Positions 12,284 through 24,293 of a stretch of 64,000 nucleotides of DNA are shown here, piece by piece. Origin of the DNA: Agrypnia vestita (Eukaryota; Arthropoda; Insecta; Trichoptera; Phryganeidae); assembly GCA_016648135.1 (NCBI GenBank), contig JADDOH010002103.1, forward strand, positions 1-64,000. The letters are read 5' to 3'. Every line of letters starts with the position of its first letter. Position 1 is the first letter of the stretch. The translations under genes were made by a program, and so were the position numbers. The notes under the pieces were generated by a model. The model had not been told where the DNA came from. It ran no database searches and saw only the letters and a list, made by a program, of their open reading frames with translations.

Positions 12284-12336
12284 TAATTTCAAATTAAATC
12301 TAATAATAATATTATTAGATTTAATTTGAATACTAA
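12284..12336. repeat. inverted repeat TCAAATTAAATCTAATAATA
   Basis: TTCAAATTAAATCTAATAA is mirrored by TTATTAGATTTAATTTGAA with a very short loop. Possible cruciform; no gene context. Confidence 0.7.
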
Positions 12337-12804
12337 ATACGTTATATTTATTTTCGATCGCTGGGAATGTGTACAAACGAATAAAAGACATGTTGTGCTT
12401 TTTGAAAAAGAGTTTGCCGTTAATTATTAAATCTCTCGGTTAAAAATGAACAGTGATATATTATTTATTATCTTGTTAAATTATTCGTAATTAAATTTGT
12501 TAAATTAATCGAATAGTCACAATCTCAGTTTAAATAAATATCTCATAATTTTATTAATATATCCTTGAAAGTGAATAATAGGAAACCTTATTAGCGAGGT
12601 GGTAACATATCTATATCGTCATTCTTTTTGTGATATCATGCAAATCGTCGTGAGACAGTTGGCCGTATTCTGAAAATAACAATTTGGTGACTGTTACCCC
12701 AACGCCAATATCATTGCGAGGAAAATATTAACTTTATTTATTTGGATGAAGAAATTAGTAGATGTGTGTGAAACAAACTGATTTCTACTAACTTTTATAA
12801 TAGT

Positions 12805-13690
12805 ACTAGCTGTTCATACCCGGCGTTGCACGGGTTAAGGATTAAATTTAAAATAAATTTGTGAGGGTAAACAAAAGTTAGATTCGCACGGTATACATTT
12901 GCATCGAAAATATATCAGGGGGAGGGAATAGGGTAAAAAAATAGGGGGGAAATATCGCCTATGTTACCCGGCGAGTCCTAAAAATAAGTTTCCAATTTTT
13001 GAGTCCGATCGGTCAAGCGGTACAGATTTGCATCGAAAATATATCAGAGGGAGGGGAAGGGGTATGAGAATAGGGGGGAAATATCGCCTCGAGTCCTAAA
13101 GAACGAGTTTCCAAAATTTGAGTCAGATCGGTCAAACGATACAGATTGGCATCGAAAATATATCAGAGGAAGGGGAAGGGGTATGAGAATAGGGGGGAAA
13201 TATCGCCTCGAGTCCTAAAGAACGAGTTTCCAAAATTTGAGTCAGATCGGTCAAACGATACAGATTGGCATCGAAAATATATCAGAGGAAGGGGAAGGGG
13301 TATGAGAATAGGGGGGAAATATCGCCTCGAGTCCTAAAGAACGAGTTTCCAATTTTTGAGTCCGATCGGTCAAACGGTACAGATTTGCATAGAAGATATG
13401 TCAGGGGGAGGGGAAAGGGTATGAGAATAGGGGGGAAATATCGCCTATGTTACTCCGTTACTCGCCGAGTCCTAAAGAACAAGTTTCCAAATTTTGAGTC
13501 CAATCGGTTAAACGATACAGATTTGCATAGAATATATGTCAGGGGGAGGGGAAGGGGTATGAGAATAGGGGGAAATACCCGCCGGGTCCCAAAGCATAAA
13601 TATGCAAAATTTGAATCGAATCGAACAAACGGTGTGGATTTGTATAGAGAACAGACAGACATGCAGACATTGAGTACTATAGGTATAGAT
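12805..13690 (+). mobile_element. minisatellite-bearing RTE-like element, copy A
   Basis: The head is ACTAGCTGTTCATACCCGGCGTTGCACGGGTTAAGG and the end is a GACAGACA run, then TATAGGTATAGAT. The body is a tandem array of a unit of about 119 bp (AGGGGAAGGGGTATGAGAATAGGGGGGAAATAT..GAGTCC..CCGATCGGTCAAACG). Two successive units are spaced exactly 119 bp (13146 and 13265). Because 119 is not a multiple of three, the apparent proteins are chance frames. Confidence 0.8.
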
Positions 13691-13710
13691 AATTACTTAT
13701 TTTATATAAT

Positions 13711-14397
13711 ACTAGCTGTTAATACCCGGCGTTGCACGGGTTAAGGATTTAGTTAAACATAAATTTGTGAGGGGAAACAAAGGTTTGACTCGAACGGCAT
13801 AGATTTGCATCAAAAAAATATCAGGGAGAGGAGAAAAGGTAAAAGGGGAGAAGGTAGAAGGGTTAAAAGAATAGGGGGGAAATGTCGCATATATTACCCG
13901 ACGCGTCCTTAAGAATAAGTTTCCAAATTGTGAGTCCGATCGGGCAAACGGTACAGATTTACATCAAAAATATATCAGCGGAGGGGAAGGGGTAAGGGAA
14001 TAGGGGGGAAGTATCGCCTATGTTACTCGCCGAGTCCTAAAGAAGTTTTCAAATTTTGAGTCCGATCGGTCAAACGATACAGATTTGCATTGAAAATATG
14101 TAAGGGGAGAGGAAGGGATATGAGAATAGGGGGGAAATATCGCCTGTGTTACTCGCCGAGTCCTAAAAATAAGTTTTCAAATTTTGAGTCCGATCGGTCA
14201 AACGGTACAGATTTGCATCGAAAATATGTCAGAGGGAGGGGAAGGGGTATGAAAATAGGGGGGAAATGTTGCCTATGTTACCCGCCGGGTCCCAAAGTAT
14301 AAGTATGCAAAATTTGAATCGAATCGGATAAACGGTGTGGATTTGTATAGAGAACAGACAGACAGACAGACAGACATTGAGTTTTATAGGTATAGAT
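13711..14397 (+). mobile_element. minisatellite-bearing RTE-like element, copy B
   Basis: It has the same head, body and GACAGACAGACAGACA tail as copy A, starting about 20 bases after copy A ends. It carries fewer internal units, of unequal length. Confidence 0.8.
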
Positions 14398-16740
14398 TAA
14401 TCAAAAACTCATATTTTAGACAAAACACCAGATTGCAATGACTGGTTCGCGTGAAGATATAAATATTCCTTCGACATCAAATAAACAGATCTTTTTTAAG
14501 AACTGGGTGTTCTAACGTCGTGGAGGTCCGACATTACAATCCATATACATGTAACAAACTATTGATGTACCTATTTTCATTTTAAATGGTTTATATGCCA
14601 TTACTGCCCAACTGTTGAGTGTTGAAATTGACATTATACCATCGTATAAGTAGACATAAAAACACAGGTCGCAGTTTTGCTTTCTGTGTTGGGTTTTTAT
14701 TGACAATTATTTATGGATGAAAACCATGTAGATTCATGACTACTTTTCATGGATCTCATCTAAAATTGCAAAAGTTGTAAATTAATTGAATATGATACGC
14801 ACTCGTGGTCATTTCCCACTTTTCAGAGGGCAGATCCCGGCTACGATCGCCGCTCTGACGTGCTATCAAACAATTTGGGGAGCGATGATCACTAAGGGTG
14901 GTGGTGGGAAAATTTAAATGAAAAAATTCAAGTTCGAATCGTACATATATTTACATAATTGAAATTTGAAATTAACCGTTAAATCTAACCTTATTATCTA
15001 ACCTTATTTCTACCTTTCTACCGTCGTGAACGTGGCGACGTCCTGGTCCGGCGACGCGACGCTGTACGCATCACGGAGCGACGTCGCCGCGCGATTCCCT
15101 CGCGCTTCTGCTCCAGCGACGCCGAAGGTGACGCATGGCGTGAGGCCCATCTCACGCTGGTCTCCTTCTGCGCTGGCGGCGGGCTGGTTATCGCCCTGAT
15201 AACCAGCTGACCATCTCCAATGGTCTTCGGCTCCGCCCTTGTTCTCTTCTTCCTCGTCCGTAACAGCGGCCACGTCAGGCTACATCAATCCACCTGACGC
15301 CGCTGTTGGTGGACTCCAGTCGTCCTTCTCAGCCTGCTTGACTGTCGCCTTGACAGTCAAGATCCCGTCAGACCACCCGGCTCTCCAGGGAGTCTTCTTC
15401 CTCCGCTGGGACTTCTCGGCGTGGTCCTCTCGACTGTCGCTCTGACCAGTCGGGTTCCCGTCTCTCTTCTTCTCGTCTCTCTTCCTCCCGCGGTTCACTT
15501 AATTGATGGTCGGCCGACAGCATCTCATCACTGCCGGCCGACGCCGTATGTCACTTCACAACTCCACTTCCAACTAACTACTGTCCTTCTACACTTCCAA
15601 GTCCCAACTGCTCTTCCAACGATCTACTCCCAACTGCTTCCATATCCCAACTGCCTGTGGGAGTGGCCACGCAGGGTTTTTATACATTTCAGCGTTTTAG
15701 CCACTTCCCTCCTGTCCAACCCTTAATTTTTATTCGTTAGGCCTAATTTACGGCCACGCCTCCTAATATTATTTTACTTAATTAATCTTAACTAACAAGA
15801 AATAATCATCTTAAAATTACTACAACTTATAATTAATTTTTACATAAAATTAATTACATTAACAATTAATTTATTAACACACAACATCAAATTATTATTA
15901 ATATACCTAACATACAAGTACATACATATACACTATGTAATTAACAATACAATTACCTAATTCTATACGATAAAATACAACTTAGCATACCTTATTTTTA
16001 AACTTATTTTCGGTGGTCACCCGAACTATGATATTAATCACTAGCAAAAATAATATCACTATAACTAGATTAAACACAATTGATTGATAATTTTATAATT
16101 ATGTACATTTAATATTGATAAAAGAATCCTAATCATTGTCTACCTATATCTACCTATAATTATATATTAAAATATCGCAATCCAGCTAACTTATTATCTG
16201 CTGCCCTTATATACATGTTTTTATTAATAATTATATCTAATCAAACATGATGAACAGATGAAATGCGCGTCTAGGCACATATGGCTTTTAGACCACCCCG
16301 GTTAGGGGCTATATAATTTATTACCATTCAAGAATATACGGAAGCAAGGCGAGATTTTTCTACAATGAATGAACGGACTGGCGAACAATGTTAAATGTCG
16401 GTTTTTAGAAACTAATAGCTTCCTTAGCACGGATTCGGAGAAAATTTGGTAAAAATCATGTACCCCGTCTCCTTAGAAATTCGTGTCTTTCTTTTAAACA
16501 AACACCCCCACACGTGTCCGGCCGTAGGACCAGAGTATCCTTAAGACAAAAGGCGTTTTAAAATTATTGAACCCTTGGCTCTGAAATATTACAAAAAAAA
16601 AACACGACCACCCCGAAGAAAGAGAACGAATTTGACGCGTTTTTCACAATAAAATTGATAGGAATACATCAAGTAATTACACGGGGTTTGATAAATACGC
16701 TACGTCTATTTTTGAGTGTTGGGAGTAGTAATCACCGAAT
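14398..16740. other. unassigned stretch with a GC-rich patch
   Basis: 15000-15720 is GC-rich with overlapping frames of 68-101 codons on both strands; none shows a known domain. It could be a retroelement leader or LTR, but I found no repeated pair in the window. 15720-16740 is AT-rich and featureless. Confidence 0.35.
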
Positions 16741-16742
16741 AA

Positions 16743-16889
16743 GGCCCGGTTGTTTCAAGTTAGATTAAAATAAAAGTTCGTTTAAAGCGTAGATTTTTAC
16801 GGAAACGAATCGTTTCGATTGGTAGAGAACACAAAAATCTATGCTAAATGAATTTTTACTTTAATCCAACTTGAAACAACCGGCCCTAA
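16743..16889. mobile_element. CCGGTTGTTTCAAG MITE, about 147 bp
   Basis: A near-perfect palindrome: GGCCCGGTTGTTTCAAGTTAGATT on the left, AATCCAACTTGAAACAACCGGCC on the right. It is a short version of the family whose ends bound 16898-21991. Confidence 0.8.
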
Positions 16890-18110
16890 GGCGCCCTAAG
16901 GCCCGGTTGTTTCAAGTTCGATCAAAGTAAGCGTAGAGTTTAAACTCAATTTTTTAGTACTTTTTTCAAAAACGGTTTGTTTCAACTCGGATTAAGCGAA
17001 ATCTGTCAGAGAATTCTGAGCGAAAATTTTAGATTAAACTCTCGGTCAGAGACGCACATGCGCACTGCGCAATGTAATTGATATCTGTCAATAAAATGTA
17101 TTTTTATTAATTTTTCGACATGTTACATACAAAGTGTCGAAATGTAAAATATTATGTAGGGGACACAGGCTTTTCTGACGATCGACTGATCCTACAGTTT
17201 ATCCTTAACAGGAGAAGTAATTTACTTATACCTCGAGCAATACTTTTTTGTCAGAAGAAATTGATTTTTCCGCAACTGTAAATGAATTTTACTGCAGGGC
17301 ATTGTCGACAATATTTTTTTTTCTTTTTGTTTCTATTTCACTCGGGTTTTGATAATTTTACATTTATAACCATGAAAGGTGCGTAGGTGATGCATCTGGA
17401 ATACTGTTCTTGGACTGCGGATAGCGTCAGCCATTACCAGAGCAATGGCTCCTCGGACCACATTTCAGTCAGCCGAAGAGCACTATAAAAATCAGAAATA
17501 TATTTGTCATTATGTCCAAACAAAATATCAAGTTACCACAAACGGTACTAGGTAAAGTCTCCGTCATTTAGAGACGCCAAAGCATATAGGGTGACCATGG
17601 TGTAAAAATGCAAAAATATTTTATTTTATTTTTAACATTACCACATATTTATATAGTTATTTTAAAATCTTGTTCATAAACTTAGATTCAGGGCAAAGGA
17701 CCACTTAAACAAAATAATTCGATTTATATATTTTATTAGAAAAATAATATAAAAATCAAAATACTCTATATGGAAAAATGTATTGAAAATTTAATATATT
17801 ATCTAGGAAAAATGACAAAAAATAAAACAAATATTTAAACGAATCTTAAAAACTATAAGTATGCATCACAATCAGATATGTCATCATTTTCGTTATCAGA
17901 CACATTAAAAATTAAATTACCATCATCGGTGAAATCGTCAAATGCAATATCCCGCTCCCAATATTGGGGTTCTATTTTGCATACAGATATTACCCCACTC
18001 AATGCTAGTGATTGACGACACCTTTTCTTTTACTAATTTTTTGACGGAATTAAATGTCATGTCGACATTTCTAGACCCTACATGTCCCTTTACGATTGAC
18101 CAAATGTTTT

Positions 18111-18949
18111 CTATCGCGTTATGGCTTCCGCCATATCACCCAGACGTAATACGGCATGACCACTTTCGATGAACAGCTTGTCGACAGCGAATTTCTTGAA
18201 AATGTCTTTATTTAAACATATTAGCCGATATAATTCCGGTTTAAGCATATCATTTGTAAAACAAATATCCTTTTGAGTTAACCACTCTATCATATCGGCC
18301 TTCTTAGAATTCGATGTCGGTGCTGGATTTACCAACTTGTGGTGTGATGCATTGTCAATAACCACCACAGACCTGGGTTCTAGATTGGGGATCAATTTTT
18401 CCGTCAACCATTTTTGATAATTAGTAAAGTTCATGTCATCGTGGTAATCACCAGTCGTTTGGTGGGATTTATACATAAGTAAGGCTTCAGGTAAAAAACC
18501 TTTTTCACTGCCGGCATGCACAATAATAAAACAGGATCCTTTTGATATTGAGATTTTCATGCCTTCACCTGATTTGTCATTCCACGAAAATGATGACACA
18601 TGGGTTGTATGAACATAAGTTTCATCTATGTATTACTATTGTCCTGCCTTCTTCACGATACTTCCGCATCGCTTTCAAATAGGATATCGTTTTGCAAACG
18701 ATGTCTGGTTTTTCTCGTAATACTGTCCTTTGTTTTGCATCACTGAAATCCCATATTTTTCAAAATTCTCCTCAGTGATGACTCGGAACCGTTAAAAACG
18801 ACGGCATCTTGTAGGACGGGCAATAACCTTGTGATTGTAGGTAATATTTTTTCCTTCAAATGAAAATCATATATACTCCTTACGGTTTTGGAAGACACAC
18901 TAGTAGCTGCCGAATTTTCTTCAATAAAAGTAAAACTGAAAAAAAACAT
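18111..18949 (-). pseudogene. DDE_3-type transposase, main exon, frameshifted
   Basis: The first part (18949-18740) reads SSKTVRSIYDFHLKEKILPT and GSESSLRRILKNMGF, the helix-turn-helix region of this transposase group. The next part (18630-18111) contains the first catalytic aspartate (IDETYVHTTHVSSFSW) and the second (VVVIDNASHHKL), then GHAVLRL. The third acidic residue falls in AIENIWSIVKGHVG in another frame just beyond 18130. At least two lesions are visible: one before IDETY with adjacent stops, one after GHAVLRL. The protein is therefore not made intact. Confidence 0.85.
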
Positions 18950-19810
18950 TATATCTATTAAAACTTGACTCTTTTTAGGTTTTATTTAACTCCTATGTGT
19001 CGGTGATGTAACGTAGGTCTACCTGTCATACAAAATATGAAATATCTTCCTTATTTACGACAACTAAAACGTCACATTTTTTGTAATCATTGAATAGACA
19101 CTTTCACACCAAAATTACTAAATTAAACTGTTAGGAATGTACAGATTTTTTAATTAAAAAATATTTATTCATTACTCTCGTATTTTCGGCCAGTGTGTAA
19201 GAGAGAGCAGTATATTGTGCATCGCAGTTAAATCGAGCAAGAAAGAGCACGACAATACCATACATTTCATGTAGGACAGAGATGGCGGTTGCTTGGGTTT
19301 CGGCGAAAGACAAAACAATATAGAAAGAGTACGATGTAGTCGGGTAACACGTGCTAGACAAAGACGGAGTGCATGCGACTGAAGCGAGCAGGCGACCGCG
19401 TCGTTGTATTCAGTTGCTTTTGAAACGTCGGCGGAAGCGTACGCAAATTCGATTTGCCATGATTTTATAATAATTTACTAAAATAATGCAAATATGTATA
19501 TTTATCTTATATAATTATATAAAGGGACCTTTAAAAAGTCTTACCTGTTTTGTATATATGTATATTTTATCACATATTAAAAACTATGCCGATTTTTAAT
19601 CAGGTAACGCTGTGTTACTCCACCGTCCCCAAAGTTTTTTTTGGCACAGTCTTTTAAGAGTTAAATAAAAAAATATGTTATATATTTCTCTGACCGACAT
19701 TGTTGCTCAGAGAAATAAAAATAAAGTAGTTAAAGTCTCATTGTTTAGCGAATATTAGTATATAGGACTAAAATAAATTAAATTAATGTAATATATATAA
19801 TATTAATTAC

Positions 19811-19924
19811 CTCCATCAATGCTGCTTCACGTTTATTCTGCACGTTTTTATAAACATTTAATATAATTTCTTTGCTTTGTCCACACAAAGGTCTTCCTCT
19901 TCCTAATTTCATAGCCTCAGACAT
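19811..19924 (-). pseudogene. DDE_3-type transposase, N-terminal exon
   Basis: ATG at 19924-19922 opens a 38-codon exon reading MSEAMKLGRGRPLCGQSKEI, ending at a GTAATT donor below 19811. The long gap to the main exon (about 870 bp) looks like an intron, with a candidate acceptor TTTTTTTCAG near 18936. The joined phase does not work cleanly, so the splice or the copy is damaged. Confidence 0.65.
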
Positions 19925-20279
19925 GGTCACCCTATTTTTCTTCGAGCAAACGCGCGTCGTTCCTCTTCGACAGTTGAAGACATACTAAAAGATTTATTGC
20001 GGGTTCTCACAACATGACATTAACCAATCACCAAAGGGATATCTACTAACACATTTACAGAACTGCATATTATACAATTTTTTTGTTTATGTGTTAGTTT
20101 TGGCATTCTAAAGTGGCGGGGTCTATACCAGATTTGGTAATTGCTATATTGTAGGAGACCGGGACTATGCCCTCAAACCATATGTACAGCAATTTTTAAT
20201 GCTACAATGGGCCTGAAGGCCCAATTTTAATTGCGGTCCGACAAGAACACCTAGATTTTAAAGAAATCAGAAAGGTGTA

Positions 20280-20352
20280 TTGCGACCTCACCGGGAATCG
20301 AACCCGGAATTCTCAGTATGCAGAGCCAGTGACATGGCCACTGGACTACGAA
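20280..20352 (-). repeat. tRNA-like SINE head
   Basis: On the minus strand: GTAGTCCAGTGGCCATGTCACTGG (A-box region), then CCGGGTTCGATTCCCGG, a perfect 5-bp T stem with B-box. The acceptor stem does not pair, so it is not a functional tRNA gene. Confidence 0.65.
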
Positions 20353-20619
20353 CTTCGATGTTATTTACCAATGTTATCGCATGGTTTGGTCATGAGCAAA
20401 GAAAGGATAGCAAGGAAAATTTTTTGTCGAAAGCAGCAGAAGCAGAGGACGTCCGCGGAATAATAGTAATAAAACAATATATTCGGTGTATGAAACCCTT
20501 TTATTTTATTGTCTTTTATATACCTACCTATCTAGTATTTTATATACCTACCTATTAACAGGAAAATCAATATTTTAATAAAAAATACAACTTGTAATTA
20601 AGTTAAAAATTACAAGTTA

Positions 20620-21276
20620 GGGTACGAACATGCCAAAGATGCTTCACTGCGATACCTCGCGGTCGCGGTTTAGCTCGCTATCTCGATGTCACCTCCATGT
20701 AAAACAAATACACGCTAGTAGATACGCACGCACATGCCGAAAGATACCTCACTGCGATACATCGCGGCCTACATGGAGGTTTAGCTCGATGCTTTCGTGA
20801 TAACAAAATATTTTGTTTTCACATCGCGGTCGACCGCGAGCAGCGATGTGTTCTGGCTCGTGATTGGTCATATTCGCCTCAGCCTAGCGAATCTGTCCAA
20901 TCACGATCCAGATCACATCGCTGCTCGCTGTCGACCGCGATGTAAAAACAAATGGATCTGTCATCTGTCATTAATCCCGTATTGCTCATGTCACGATCGC
21001 TATAGTTATCTTTTAAACTGTTTTTACTTGATAAATACTGTGAATTGAATTATGGATAAGGAGGTGCTAATTGATTTGATTTTTAATATTCCTGCTTTGT
21101 GGGATAAGCGGGAGAAAAATCACCACAACAAATAGCGAGTATCGACATCGAGGTGCGACTGAACCGACATGTTCGCACCGCCATCCATGTAAACAGCGAG
21201 TATCGACATCGAGATAGCGAGCTGAAACCGCGACCGCGAGGTATCGCAGTGAAGCATCTTCGGCATGTTCGTACCC
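20620..21276. mobile_element. Harbinger-like foldback MITE, 657 bp
   Basis: Arms of about 70 bp (GGGTACGAACATGCC..GATGCTTCACTGCGATACCTCGCGG..) are flanked by TTA at 20617 and 21277. Inside is a second palindrome: 20821-20868 pairs with 20896-20943. The related repeat near 735 lacks this insert. Confidence 0.8.
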
Positions 21277-21640
21277 TTATTAAGCCAGATTCAAAACAAC
21301 TTCGTGAATTTCCTGCCGTTTCTTTAGATAGTTGGGTTTTGAAAATATCTAACTGAACCACATATAATTTATTCTGCATATCACTTTGAGATTGAGCGGG
21401 CTTTGGATTCACTTTTCTTATTACCTGCAAACAAAGAAACGGTTATGAACAGAAAAACTAAAGAAATACAATACAGATCAAGTAAAAACATATTGTTCTT
21501 GCAAACACTACATAGGTAGGATAACATTTAATTTCGTCAATAACTAACCTTCCTGGCGCATATCATCATATTCTCGAATCGAAAATAATTCGAAAATCTG
21601 TTGTACGTACTTACGCATTTAGGCGGGAACAAAGCCACAA
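21277..21640 (-). pseudogene. remnant coding segment of unknown type
   Basis: On the minus strand REYDDMRQE is followed by a GTTAGT donor-like site. About 120 bp later TTTGTTTGCAG precedes VIRKVNPKPAQSQSDMQNKL and YVVQLDIFKTQLSKETAGNS. The arrangement looks like two exons of a transposon-encoded protein; the same segment exists, more decayed, at about 770-1060. No domain recognised. Confidence 0.35.
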
Positions 21641-22079
21641 AACATTAAATTAGTTGCGTAATGCGGCCCACTAGTCTCCTTTCATCTTCTTGTGGACATC
21701 TTCAGTAAAACAGCATTGTTGATGATATGAACGTCATGTATCGAAACATTTGCGTGCTGTCATGGTGCTGTCAAATGAAATTTAAATGATGTGTTGCCAT
21801 ATGCAAAATTATTTTAGCGTGCATTTGTCTATGATTTTTAGTTTACACAATTGCAACACCCCTAATCCGATTTTGACAGATTTTTAGTTTGAAACAACTC
21901 ATTCTGCTAGATTTCGCGTGACCTTGAGGTTTAGCTCAGTTTAACCCAGGATTTCCGCTTACTTTGATCGAATTTGAAACAACCGGGCCTAAGGCGGACT
22001 GTCGTAAAACTACGTCATGCCTATTTTTGAGTGTTGGGGTAAAAATCTTGTTATTTTCAGAATTCGGCCGAGTATTTGT

Positions 22080-22948
22080 TTAAGGAGGAATACCTTCCTA
22101 GACATTTCGAAAAAAGCCATTTTTAAATTTTTGCATTTTCTTAAGAAAATTTCAAGCAAAAATTCAAAAAAATAAAGTTACAGCTGATAATAGTGGCATC
22201 CCTTTGTTGATTATGTGCCGCGCTACGTGCAGGTAGCCGCCAGTCGGGCTCTTTCTCAATATAAACTTTAGACATTTTTATTATATTTGTGAAGAGTGCT
22301 CGATGATATGGGAATTCAAAACAAGGTAGAGGACTTATATTATGGACCTGGAATCGATGATTTTATGTAAGGTGAAAAATTTCGCGATTTATTCATTACT
22401 CAATTTTCAAACACGTTTTACTCGAAACCATGTATTAAAAATCGGTGACCAAAATATATCGGCAATTATTGAAATTTCTAGTGGTTATTCTACACATAAA
22501 TAAATATCTAGTATTTATCGTAGGATATTTTTTTAAGTGACTTGGTTTTTTTATCGGTATAATAAGCCCAAATTTTTCCCTAAAAAACGCTATTTTAAAT
22601 TCAAACGCCCGTCATTTTGTCAAAAATCGATATTTTCAAAAACTCCTAAGACTAAAATTATTGTGTCAATTTCGAAAATGTTTTTTTTATTTTTTATTTT
22701 TATTTTGATGATTACATATGAAATGGGAGTGGACACCGCGGAGGACCTTTTATTTTCGGCAGTCGACAGAACCCAATAATTTTCCGCGAATGTTGATATT
22801 TTTTAATAAATAAAAAATTAACATATTCATGTAAGTATGTACTTTCATACGGAAATGATTCCAATACCATAATGCATATCGGTTTCCTTAAAAAAATTCA
22901 CAAAAAAAAGTATTTTTTCGCGCTTCGTAGGTAGGTATTCCCCCTTAA
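22080..22948. mobile_element. TTAA-flanked element, 0.87 kb
   Basis: TTAAGGAGGAATACCTTCCTAGAC at the left is matched by GTAGGTAGGTATTCCCCCTTAA at the right. TTAA at both ends suggests piggyBac-type mobilisation. The interior is AT-rich with no transposase. Confidence 0.7.
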
Positions 22949-23059
22949 AACTCTGATAAAATGTTAGTATTTATTAGTGAACATTTGTCCCACTTTTTTT
23001 TCGGATTTGATTCGGAAACGTTTATCTAGATCGTAAATCAATCTAGTCCCCGATCCCAA

Positions 23060-23645
23060 GCCTTGCCTGATAGGTTATCGGCCCGAGTTTTCCGTTCGGC
23101 CATATTCCTTCAAAACGACCTCGAGTGTATTGTATTTGAACATCGTGCGCTCGTCTGATCCGCGCGTGTCGAGAGAGCAATACTCCAAAACTAAGCACTT
23201 AGAAGCAAGGTCTAGCGTGTCTAGTCTCGCGCGGCGGTGATGCGGCGTCTCTTTCGACATGGCTGTATCCGTATCGCAGGTTTCAAGGGCGGCCGGACCA
23301 GGCTCAGGAAGTGGACGAGCGCCGGTCGGGTCCGCTTTCGGAATAACAATACGCTTTCGGCGGGAAACGAATCGAATTTGACAAACGACTTTCCGCGCGC
23401 GACCCCTGCCGGTGATGTTCGGCATCTAATTGCCAATCTTCTCGATGCGGGAATGTGGCGATTAGCTTTGGTGCTCGGCTCATAGGAGGCGACAATCTGT
23501 CTACTGTCGGCATCCATTATTGTCCGCCGTGTCTTGCGTATCTTTCGAAATTAATTGCTTGTCGGAGCGTAGCCTCACGCTTTTTAAAATACTGTTTTAT
23601 TTCGGTAAGCCGCAGATACAACGTCTGGAATGCAAGATTGTGAAT
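23060..23645. other. GC-rich patch, unassigned
   Basis: Overlapping frames of 62-116 codons occur on both strands because stop codons are rare in GC-rich DNA. No domain recognised. It may be an old retroelement leader or a promoter-type region. Confidence 0.3.
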
Positions 23646-23934
23646 CATTTTAAGGAGTTATACCACCTAGACATTTGCAAAATAATACTTTTCGGCTTAT
23701 AGTTTGAAGTTCTAAGAAAAGTTTGAATCATCTCGGTCAAAAATTGAAAAAGTTGAGTTATAGCAATTTGAAGCGTTGTGATTTTTTAATCAAATTTCAT
23801 TATCTACGAAATAGCGTATGATTTTTTTATAGAATACGCCGTTTGTTTATTATGAATTTTTAACTTCAATTTTATCAGGAAAAATAATATTTATTTACAA
23901 ACTGATCTCCTTTGCGCAAAAAAACTTATTAAAT

Positions 23935-24172
23935 TAATTTTTCGCAATCGTTAGTAAAAGATAGTTCAACTTTTGTAAAAAAGAAGTCAGAATCAGAAAG
24001 AGAAATCAGAAATAAAATGCAAATTTTGATATTGCATATTTCCATAACTACAGATATTAGGTCATGGTTTCTTGAACATTTTCGATTCCTTATCAAGGCA
24101 GGAATCCGCCTGCAAAGTTTTGAGACGACCTGTAAGACCGCAGTGTGCCGAAGTGGCACCCTGTATGTAAGC
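23935..24172 (-). mobile_element. half foldback MITE
   Basis: It carries the block TTGATATTGCATATTTCCATAACTACAGATATTAGGTCATGGTTTCTTGAACATTTTCGATTC and ends near CACCCTGTATG. A TTAAGGAGTTATACCACCTAGAC terminus lies upstream at about 23652. Confidence 0.7.
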
Positions 24173-24293
24173 CATATATGTATTCAAATTGTTAATGCTC
24201 TGGAAAATATAAAAATAATACAATAAATCTAGGTAAAAATACGTAAAACTGTTTTATTGTGGATTTAATAATATTAGTTACAAATCTCGTCTG

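Larger units (their letters stand above)
17555..20125 (-). mobile_element. Tc1/mariner-related DDE_3 transposon, 2571 bp, TA target
   Basis: Imperfect inverted ends of about 28 bp (AAGTCTCCGTCATTTAGAGACGCC against TAGACCCCGCCACTTTAGAATGCC) lie between TA dinucleotides at 17553 and 20126. The related repeat at 63405-64000 reads straight through with a single TA at 63958, an uninterrupted site. The transposase gene runs on the minus strand, starting about 200 bp inside the right end. Confidence 0.85.
16898..21991. mobile_element. long composite element bounded by CCGGTTGTTTCAAG ends
   Basis: GGCCCGGTTGTTTCAAGTTCGATCAAAGTAAGCG at the left matches the inverted CGCTTACTTTGATCGAATTTGAAACAACCGGGCC.. 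at the right (about 21955-21991). The interior holds a 2.57-kb DDE transposon, a tRNA-like sequence and a 657-bp foldback. Segment 16980-17550 recurs at 63405-63957. Whether the two ends belong to one original transposon is inference. Confidence 0.6.

Noticed and set aside
13146..13744. Arg/Gly-rich proteins (KIYQRKGKGYENRG)
   Set aside because: They come from a 119-bp minisatellite unit that shifts frame each repeat, and they recur in four transposon copies.
15010..15726. Several GC-rich frames as exons
   Set aside because: Overlapping frames on both strands with no recognisable domain and no consistent splice pattern.
20280..20352. Functional tRNA gene on the minus strand
   Set aside because: The T arm is good but no acceptor stem forms, and it lies in a dispersed repeat.
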